DNA of 64,000 nt from Mytilus galloprovincialis. Lineage: Eukaryota > Mollusca > Bivalvia > Mytilida > Mytilidae. Both the position numbers and the translations under genes were made by a program. Shown here one piece after another: positions 55,921 through 64,000 of this stretch. Each line of letters begins with the position of its first letter. Within the stretch, counting starts at the first letter, position 1. Under the pieces are notes generated by a model. It saw only the letters and a list, made by a program, of their open reading frames with translations. It searched no databases and was not told the DNA's origin. The stretch spans positions 35,306,321 through 35,370,320 of the forward strand of contig NC_134851.1 in the NCBI RefSeq assembly GCF_965363235.1. The letters run 5' to 3'.

Positions 55921-58318
55921 TTTAAAAGACAAGGAAAGTGAATTAAAAAATATATACAACAAAAATAAGCGAAAGGAGATGTGGTACGGCTGTCAATGAA
56001 ACACCTATCCACAAAAGTTAAAAATGAAGAAGATGTCAGAAATTATAAATTGGTCATAATTTATTTACAGTCTAAAACATCGAAGGGACTAAACATCAAC
56101 CTATACATATTTATACTTGTAATGCATTTGTATATAAACATCGAATCAGAAATATGTTCCTTTCCTAAACATGTTTAAAAACATTGCTGTGATAGTTATC
56201 AAAAGTACCAGGATTATAATTTAGTACGCCAGACGCGCGTTTCGTCTACACAAGACTCATCAGTAACGCTCAAATCGAAATATTGATAAATGGCATAGTT
56301 CTTAACATTAGAAAAATGAATGAAGTATTGGCAACTGGACGTTAAGCAACCAAATATCAATCCTCACTTTTCCGTGAAGTGTTCACAATTATTTGTCTTT
56401 TTAAAATTAAAAGGATGAAAAATCCCAAACTGAAAAGAGTTGAAAATACGCTATTAATTTAGAAGTAAAAAATATAGCAGACAGAATAAATACGGCAAAA
56501 ACAAACAAATGAAAAAAAATAGAGAACAATTTGAAATACCATATACATGTTTAATCAGTATACTAGTAGATTATTCACGGGCCAAGGTTGAGCGAACATG
56601 AATTGCTATCGATTATACTAAAGGTGACAATCAACTTTTTGAGGCAAGTGTCGAGAAAACATTAGAAAAAATATAATTTAAAATTATGAAAGGAGTAGGT
56701 CCTTAGTGCACATTTTTGTTCTTAGTGCACTAAGGAGGTCCTTTGCGGTGTTTCTACGGACCCCATATATTTGAAGCTGTTCAAAATTCTGTACATTATA
56801 GGTACGTGTATCAGATCGGACAATAATTTTCATATATATAAAAAGAATTACTGTATAAGTTATCTAGTATGAAATATGTCCACTGGACCGACCGTGTAAG
56901 TGCTATATATGTTATATCATGTATATAGCCAGTCAAAAAGATGTGGTATGATTGCCAATGAGACAACTATCCACAAAAGACCAAAATGACACAAACATTA
57001 ACAACTATAGGTCACACAAGGTCGTTAAAAACTTCCATTTGTTGTTGTCCACTGAAAATAAGCTCATAAAAACACGAATCCCCGTTTACTCAATTCCACC
57101 TTTATTTGTTAATATTTCTTTATCTTTTTCTTTTGATTTTATCATATCTTTTTTGTGAAATATTTTGTGTGGTCGAACATGAAATTGCCTCCGATGCTAC
57201 AAAGAAAATTTGTTTAATGTCATCTGTTGCAATATATGCTAAGTACTACACGTGGACAGGATGTTCCCCAGAAAATAAGTTATACACACCCCGATATAAC
57301 CCCGAGGGTACACGCTACTGTCATATGGAAAATTACTGGGTCACCTGTAAGATGGTAATCAGCCATGCAACTAATTAGGTTACTGACCATGTCACTTCAA
57401 TTTAAAAAGTTTATCGTTAGATATCAAAATGATAAATTCATTTTAATTAAAAATTTAAGAACTAAAGGATTTATCATTAAAATGAAGTGAAATAATTCAA
57501 CCAAATCGTATATAGATTATATACATATTTTTTTTTTATCTATGCCGGAAAGAATTGAAAAACTGTATTTATAATTTTTGATTTGTTTTATAGAAATCTG
57601 TGTAGGTCTCATGAAATGGAACTCACGCAACGCATGCCTAATTAAGATTTATAAATTTATTGAAAAATATAACAAAAATTTAGTTTTGATATTAAATTAA
57701 AGTTACCTTTCCGCGCTGTAATTTATTTGATATGACATGAATCAGGCAATTTTTGTTGAGGGATTTATGTGTTTGTCCATACAACGTATAAAAAAAGAAG
57801 TGTATGTTATTAGTATTTCACATGCCTTGTTTTCGCCTTGAAGCTCATTATTCAGAGTGTTTCAGACAAGATGATGAAAATAACGTGCAAGATACTTTTT
57901 TCGATCATCGTGAAGAGACAATTTTAATTCCCATTCCTCGATGCACTCTACCCCTGTTGAATTGTATATTTATAATTCCTCGTGCTTTTAATTAGCCCCC
58001 CCTTTCGTGGTTACCGTTATGCTAACAAATACCCGGGGCTTGATTTACATGTAAAATCATGGGCGGATCCAGCCACGATAAAGGGGGTTCCAACTACATG
58101 TCTCCATTAAATAAGGGGTGTCGTTGCCGCTGGTTTTCTACGGTTACCCCACCCTTTTCATATAATTTAGATTTCAAAAGTGTATACCTTATTCATATAT
58201 TGTGTAGGTTAAAATGTTATCTTTTCCCATATTGTTTGCGTTTTGATTGGTGTGTATATGCAACAGTGCAATACCTAAGTGTCAAAAGAGAGTTTTTCCC
58301 GACCTATTCACATATTTT
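55921..58318. other. non-coding region with repeats
   Basis: It holds family A pieces at 55975-56060 and 56938-57040, a family B copy at 56193-56300 (reverse strand), a candidate Cys-rich exon at 57106-57378, and a partial family C copy at 58060-58165. Nothing else was recognised. Confidence 0.5.
57106..57378 (+). CDS. candidate Cys-rich secreted protein exon, unrecognised
   Basis: The frame is 90 codons. A very hydrophobic N-terminus (LIFLYLFLLILSYLFCEIFC) precedes VVEHEIASDATKKICLMSSV and a compact segment with WTGCSPENKLYTPRYNPEGT, RYCHMENYWVTCK and stop. The residue mix of the second half is protein-like. The frame opens at TTG with no ATG in the leader, and no clear acceptor was found, so it may be a terminal exon or a decayed gene. 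No family is recognised. Confidence 0.3.
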   Translation: MLIFLYLFLLILSYLFCEIFCVVEHEIASDATKKICLMSSVAIYAKYYTWTGCSPENKLYTPRYNPEGTRYCHMENYWVTCKMVISHATN

Positions 58319-58458
58319 TAAGGTTCCTATATACAAGGTGATAGGACGTTCGGTTCCGTTGGTATAGGTTACCTTTTCACGCTATGCCTTAAAACTTTTC
58401 CTGATGCACAGGTAACCTATTCCAACGGAACGTCCTATCACCTTGTATATAGGAACTT
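58319..58458. mobile_element. foldback hairpin, about 50-bp arms
   Basis: AGGTTCCTATATACAAGGTG through TATAGGTTACCT on the left pairs with AGGTAACCTATTCCAACGGA through CAAGTTCCTATATAC-type sequence on the right. The loop is about 35-40 bp. It lies 24 bp from the element at 58482. Confidence 0.75.
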
Positions 58459-58481
58459 GAGAGGATTCCCGAGATTATCAT

Positions 58482-58899
58482 GAGGGTGGCAAAGGGGGTG
58501 TGCTTGCACGAAGAAAACGTGAAATAAGACATAATTTCACGTTGAACGTGAAATAAGTTCTGTAATGAACGTTGCACGAAAAATAAATACTTTAATTTGA
58601 ACCCTTTGTGACTGAGTCACTGCCTTCTTGTATATATTAACTCTTTGTTTTACTTGATATTCCCGATTTAGTATACACATTTATGATATAATTGGTTTAC
58701 GGCTTTTAAAAAAGTATTTCTTGACGATCCCTGCCTAGTGTTTGGATTTTATTTGAAAAATACCGAGCACGCAAAAAGAACACGTTGAACGAGGCACCCG
58801 TCTTGCACGACTGAACGTCGAATAAAAAAGTAAAAACACGTTGAACGTGAAATAAAAAACGGCGATCACGTTGCACGAAAATAACCCTTTACCACCCTC
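58482..58899. mobile_element. 418-bp element with CACGTTGAACGTG palindromes
   Basis: The ends are GAGGGTGGCAAAGGG and CCCTTTACCACCCTC, 15-bp inverted repeats with one mismatch. TATCAT flanks both sides (58476-58481 and 58900-58905), a 6-bp target duplication. Subterminal copies of CACGTTGAACGTGAAATAA and GTTGCACGAAAATAA occur on both sides. No gene inside; non-autonomous. Confidence 0.8.
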
Positions 58900-58905
58900 T
58901 ATCAT

Positions 58906-60271
58906 TTATGCAATGATTGCTCACAAAATGCTAGGGGAGGCCAACCCCGGATTCCATCCCCTTCGACCCGCCACAGAATACAGATATAATTGATAATTCT
59001 TATTTAAAAGTCATATACTATAGCCACTATAGTACTAGAACCGAACACCTGTTTTCGGATATATATATACATACACCACATCTTCCTATGTCTATATAGC
59101 TGATTTACCGTAAATAACTGCGAGAAAATGAATAATACACATGTGCATGCAATATTCACTCTGATTTACTTGTGAGACCACCGACACTAATAATAATTAC
59201 CTACAAAATAATAGGTGCTCCTTTACTGGGAAGAACATTTCGGATCCGATCGATTTGTTGGTTCCATTCCCCCATTCTACACTTCTCCTTAGAAAAAATG
59301 CCTTGCAATGCGTCATAATTATCTGGACTACTAACTTACTTCCATATAACTTCGAAAACAGACTATAATCTATTTCACTGGATGAGATTGGGCTCACGGA
59401 TATTTTAATGGATTGGTAATTTTTATTTATAGCACAAGTTTACAAAGCAAGATTAATCACATTTTTCACCCGGCCTACAAATCAAATGGTTGCCTCCTTA
59501 CTGACTTACACCTACACAAGCTAAAAAAACCATATTCATGGGGGGGGGGTTCAGATGGGGGATGCTTGCCTCAGTCATGTTTCTGTGATTCCCTATATAA
59601 TCAACAAAATTTTTCACACAAAAAGGGGGGCAGGGATTTCTCCTTAATAAGAAATCTCTATTTTCAGCATAAGCTCATATAAATTTGCCTTTTGAAGAAC
59701 TGAAATAAATATGAGACGGCTAATGATTTTTCAGATGCTTTACATTAAAATACATCCATGTGACATTCACAATTATATATAGATCCAAATTTAAAAAGCT
59801 ATTTTTTTCAATATTTAAATGATGTAGGATCAAATCTTGATACATGTATGTAGTTGAAATTGTTAGCTTTAAACATGTTAAACATTAAAAAATGAACACC
59901 CAAAGTTTAAACCACGTTTAAACATCAGAATGACCATGTAGTCTTTATTAATGTATGCTATTGCTATAATACTAGGTCATTGTAGGTAAACTGTCATCTA
60001 TTCCCTTAAATCTTTGTTCCCAGTCACCCCAAGTTTGATTTAAATTAGTCAAGTATATCTACTCTATTAGGTCTCTAGTTTGGATAGTTAATAACTTGCA
60101 AATTACAAATGAATTAAAATCATACTCCTCCCAAATTTATTTCTTTAAATATTATGGATGAAATACATGTAGCAAGTAAGGGATGAAATTAAATTGGATG
60201 AAATGTGGCATTTTTTTTTTGATAAAGTAGTATGTCGTCTGATGTTGTCAAACTTAATTATAGACCCTTAA
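58906..60271. other. non-coding region
   Basis: AT-rich sequence with no supported gene. A poly-G-containing stretch near 59538-59640 resembles family C interior sequence. Confidence 0.45.
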
Positions 60272-60435
60272 GGGGCGGATCCAGTCATTTTAAAAAGGGG
60301 TGGGGGTGGGATTCTAACCCAGGACAAAAGGGGAAAGGGGGGGGGTCCAATTACATGTCCCTATTCAAATGCATTGATTATCCAAAAAAGGGGGGTTCCA
60401 ATCCCTTGAACCCCCCTCTGGATCTGTGCCTGCCC
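60272..60435. mobile_element. family C G-rich MITE, best-preserved copy
   Basis: The copy runs from GGGGCGGATCCAGTCATTTT to ACCCCCCTCTGGATCTGTGC. The body has AATTACATGTCCCTATTCAA and G runs. The inverted CGGATCCA/TGGATCTG ends suggest a MITE. Confidence 0.65.
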
Positions 60436-60487
60436 TTTAAAAATAAAATTATCCTTATTTTGAGTTAAAGCTTATAGATTTTTCTAT

Positions 60488-62215
60488 TCAATTCAATTCA
60501 ATTCAATATTTTATTGGAAAGAGCACAATAGAGGCGTGATCCAAATACAGACAATTATAATATTAAAACAACACATAAATGAAATAAAGATTCATGTAAC
60601 AAGTCATGAGCCAATTCTATGTATACAAATACATTATAAACTGATATTGATACCATAAACTTATATTTCAGTATTCTAGATTTTCATATATTTACTTAAA
60701 ACACACAATATAAGATTTATATATATATATATATATATATGCATATGCACAAACTACTGTAAAAGATTATTATCTGGTGAAACGGTATGGTGGTCTCTCA
60801 AATCAAGAGCTTCTTCAATATACATACAAATAGATTTTAATTCCTTTTCAGACATAGGATTTAACATTTTGGTAAAATTTTCATTCAAATTATTTGAATT
60901 AATATCATTAATTTTATATTTAGATCTAATTTTGTTATATTGCGGACATTCAATCAAGAAATGAATCTCATTTTCAATTTTTCCTGTGCAAAATTTACAA
61001 AATCTCTCATTAGATGGTATTTTTGGTCTTGCATACCTTCCAGTTTCTATTGCTAATGAGTGTGCACTAATTCTTAATTTAGTGAGTTTTTTCTAAGGTA
61101 TTTAGGAATATTAAAATTTAAATATTCTTGTTGTTTAAATTTAGTATAAATTTTACTAAAAAATAAAAGTTTACCACAGTTTCCATCTTTTATCTTAGAA
61201 AGTTCAAATATAATTTTATTTTTGTAGAAATCTTCTAGTTTCTGTTTGAAATTACTATTACAATGCTTGTTAAAGGGTATTCCAATATATTTCATTAATT
61301 CAGATAGTTTATAAGACCATGAATTTTCTCTATTTGTGAGAGTTTTGTCCACTTCAAAAGCAGCCTTGAGAATTTCATGCGGACCACCAGACCGTTCACC
61401 AATATCACTGAGACGCTCATAATATTTATACATAAGTTGATAACATTTAATGCTAATGGGTAAAGTGCCCAATTCACACCGCACTGCTAGATTGGAAGAC
61501 TTTCCATGAACCCCAAGTATGTTTTAAAATATGGAGTTTTGTGTTTTTTCTAATTTACTTTTGTCTAATGCTTCAAAATTTGGTTTGAAAATTTCAATTG
61601 CATTGGAACTGTAATAAAAGTAAAAGTTTTCTTTATTTACTTTAATTTTAGAGAAAATTATAATTTTTGTTTTCTTAAGGTTCACGTCCAGTTTCCATTC
61701 AGTACTATATTTTTGTAAAGAATCAAGAGAGTTCTGGAGACCATCTGCAGATTCTGATATCAACAATAAATCATCAGCATACAATAAATGGTTCACTTTT
61801 TTACCATTTAAATTAACTGCACTAGTTAAGTTTGTATCTAAGTATTTTCCTATGTCATCAACAAATATATTAAATAAAGTTGGACTTAAACTGTCACCTT
61901 GTTTGACTCCCTCATTAGCAAGAAAAGGCTTGGTAAACATATTTTGATATTTACATGAATATAAGGTATTAGAGTACATGTCATGCAGTATATTATAAAA
62001 TTTGCCTTGTATTCCTTTATTTTGTAATTTTAAGAACAGAGCTGATCTCCAGACACTGTCAAAAGCCTTTTTAAAATCTACAAAACACACATATAGTTTC
62101 TTTTTACATTTAAACAAATATTTGTTTATTATTGTTTTTAAAATAAAGACATGATCTACAGTTCTGTATTTTTTTCTAAAACCACCTTGATTTGCTATAA
62201 TGCTATAATGCTTCT
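60488..62215 (-). pseudogene. LINE (non-LTR) reverse transcriptase, decayed
   Basis: On the minus strand the RT domain shows FVDFKKAFDSVWRS, GVKQGDSLSPTLFNIFVDDI and LLYADDLLLIS, so the catalytic YADD is intact. After one in-frame stop (about 61524-61526) the same frame continues through VRCELGTLPISIKCYQLMYK to about 61074. A frameshift then leads to IETGRYARPKIP and the CCHC end FCKFCTGKIENEIHFLIEC. The 3' end carries a (TTGAA)n tail at about 60488-60508. The 5' part is missing, cut at about 62216 by a family C insertion. The clade is not certain (CR1/L2-like tail). Confidence 0.85.
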
Positions 62216-62516
62216 CAGGGGCGGATCCAGCCATTTTAAAAGGGGGGTCCCAACCAAGAGCAAAGAGGGGTTCCAGGCCATTCATTAGGAGGCGGTACCC
62301 GGTCCTTTTATCCTCCTATGCTATTGACAAGTACCACCTAAATGTAGAAATTTTTATATAAGATATTCATGGAATAAATTGAAAAGTACCACCTAGAAAA
62401 GTGGAAAGTACCAGTCAACATGAAAGATAATGAAACCCCTGGGGTTCCAACTATATCTCCCATTCAAATGCATTGCTCGGTAAAAGAAAAGGATTCCAAC
62501 CCTCAAATCTATGGTC
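62216..62516. mobile_element. family C MITE split by other sequence
   Basis: The head GGGGCGGATCCAGCCATTTT (62219-62280) and a later part (GGGGTTCCAACTATATCTCC, about 62440-62515) belong to family C. About 150 bp with three GTACCA-type phrases lie between. It borders the LINE and gives the LINE frame 26 extra N-terminal codons that are not LINE sequence. Confidence 0.6.
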
Positions 62517-62689
62517 AGGTTGTTGTCTCTTTGACACATTCCCTTTTTCCATTCTCAATTTTATCATGTAGTCGTCGTTGTCCCAGGACATTTAGTTTTC
62601 GCTTAATAACTTTAGTACAAGTAATAGAAATCTATGAAATTCAAACACAAGGTTTGTGACCAGAGTTTTGTTCAGAGTTTAGGAATTAC

Positions 62690-63230
62690 ATGAATTAGGG
62701 GCCAATAGGGGCCAATATTAAACTTTGTTTGATTTTATAGAAAATTGAATTTATATTGGAGTTCTTTGATATGCCAAATCTTACTGTGTATTTAGATTCC
62801 TAGTTTTTTGGTCCTGTTTAAATTGGTCTACCTTAAGGTCCAAAGGGTCCAAAATTAAACTTATTTTGATTTTAACAATATTTAAATCCTTGGTGTTCAG
62901 ATTAATATGCTGAATCTGAATATTTACTTAGATTTTTTTATTATGGGCCCAAATTCAAGTTGATCCAAATCGGGGTCCAAAATTTTACTTTGTTTGATTT
63001 CAACAAAAATTGATTATATGGGGCTCTTTGATATGCTGAATCTAACCATTCATTAAGATTTTTGATATTTTGACCCATTATCAAATTGGTCCACATTGAG
63101 TTCTAAAAGGTCCAAAATTTAACTTTATTTGATTTCACCAAAAAATGAATTATTGGGGTTCTTTGATCATGTTGATATGCTGCATCTAACCATGAATTGA
63201 GATTTTGAATATTGGACCATTTTAGAGGTT
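62690..63230 (+). repeat. tandem repeat of about 150 bp, four diverged units
   Basis: Units share GGTCCAAAATTTAACTTTAT, TTGATTTCAACAAAAATTGA and TTCTTTGATATGCTGAATCT. Divergence is high. Non-coding; the rest of the window to 64000 shows no gene. Confidence 0.8.
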
Positions 63231-64000
63231 AATTGTCAATTTAAAATTTTTAAGTACTTGGACCGCATTCATTCTGTGTCAGAAACCTATGCTGCATCAA
63301 CTATTGAATCACAATCCAAATTTAAAATTCAGAGTTGTATTGAGCTTGAATGTTGTGTCCATACTTGCCCCAACTGTTCTGGGTTCAACCTGTACGTTTG
63401 TATCAAGCTGAGCCATGCATAGCATTTTTATCTGATTTATATATTAATTTGAAATTTTGACAAGTGAGACACATACAGATTATACTGTTAACAATATTTC
63501 AGAGTTTAACGTAGTCAAGCGAAACAAATTTTAGAAGAATAGTTGAATCATGTCTTTGTTGTCAAATGAAAAATTAGTACGAACACAAAGAAAAAGTATG
63601 GGAATGTTTGTTTTTTAAACTATTGACCAGGGTGAAAGTCTTTGAAAGTCATGGCTGGCAAAAAGTTTGTGAAATGAAATAGCACAAATATTCCATTCTT
63701 TTTAAATATAACTGAATATAAAGAAAAACACAAACTGATGTTTTATAATAGTTTTTACCCTTTTTATGTTTTATAGGACAAGAAATATAGAAAATGATGA
63801 AAAATATAAACAGTTACAATAGAAATGAGCGCAAAACAAGATAAACAGAATACAACAAGGCCTAAATGGTAAGACCACTTCTATATACTGTAAATTCAGA
63901 TTTTTCAGGGAAGGGACAACTTATTGTGATTACAAAAAAAATCTGCATAAAGATCTATATAGTTACATGATATGTTTCTGTTATCAAAATATGATTTCTT

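Overview
The window looks like nuclear DNA from a marine bivalve, most likely a mussel (Mytilus-like). The evidence is AT-rich sequence with GT-AG introns, one spliced secreted C-type lectin gene, an LTR element, a Ginger-like DNA transposon, degenerate LINEs, tRNA-derived SINEs and a dense layer of short interspersed repeats that I associate from memory with mussel genomes. The taxonomic call is inference. No rRNA, tRNA gene, CRISPR array or operon-like gene cluster was seen.

Layout. 1-5579: mostly non-coding, with one candidate terminal exon (3112-3268). 5608-18890, plus strand: a six-exon gene for a 193-residue protein with a signal peptide and one C-type lectin domain carrying EPN and WND motifs. 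The exons join in a consistent frame. Its first intron (5687-14446) is 8.8 kb, and about 7.9 kb of that is an antisense Ty3/gypsy-type LTR element (6190-14094) with apparently identical LTRs. 18891-33000: non-coding, with the 3' end of an unclassified retroelement (20115-20994) and several MITEs. 33078-35594: two inverted-repeat elements, one inside the other, each with its own 6-bp target duplication; the inner one has termini built from 20-bp palindromic repeats. 35700-52100: SINEs, foldback elements, a TTAA-flanked MITE, arrays of short palindromes (44487-44925, 45103-45530) and tandem repeats. 52135-54036: a Ginger-like DNA transposon with 165-bp TIRs and a decayed integrase-type transposase. 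54812-55920 and 60488-62215: two decayed LINEs on opposite strands. 58482-58899: another palindrome-bearing element with a 6-bp target duplication.

The only convincing host gene is the lectin. It should encode a secreted, calcium-dependent sugar-binding protein, a type usually linked to innate recognition in bivalves. Almost everything else is mobile DNA. The recurring novelty is architectural: several elements with unrelated sequences carry arrays of about 15-20-bp palindromes at or near their ends, as if they shared a design for transposase binding.
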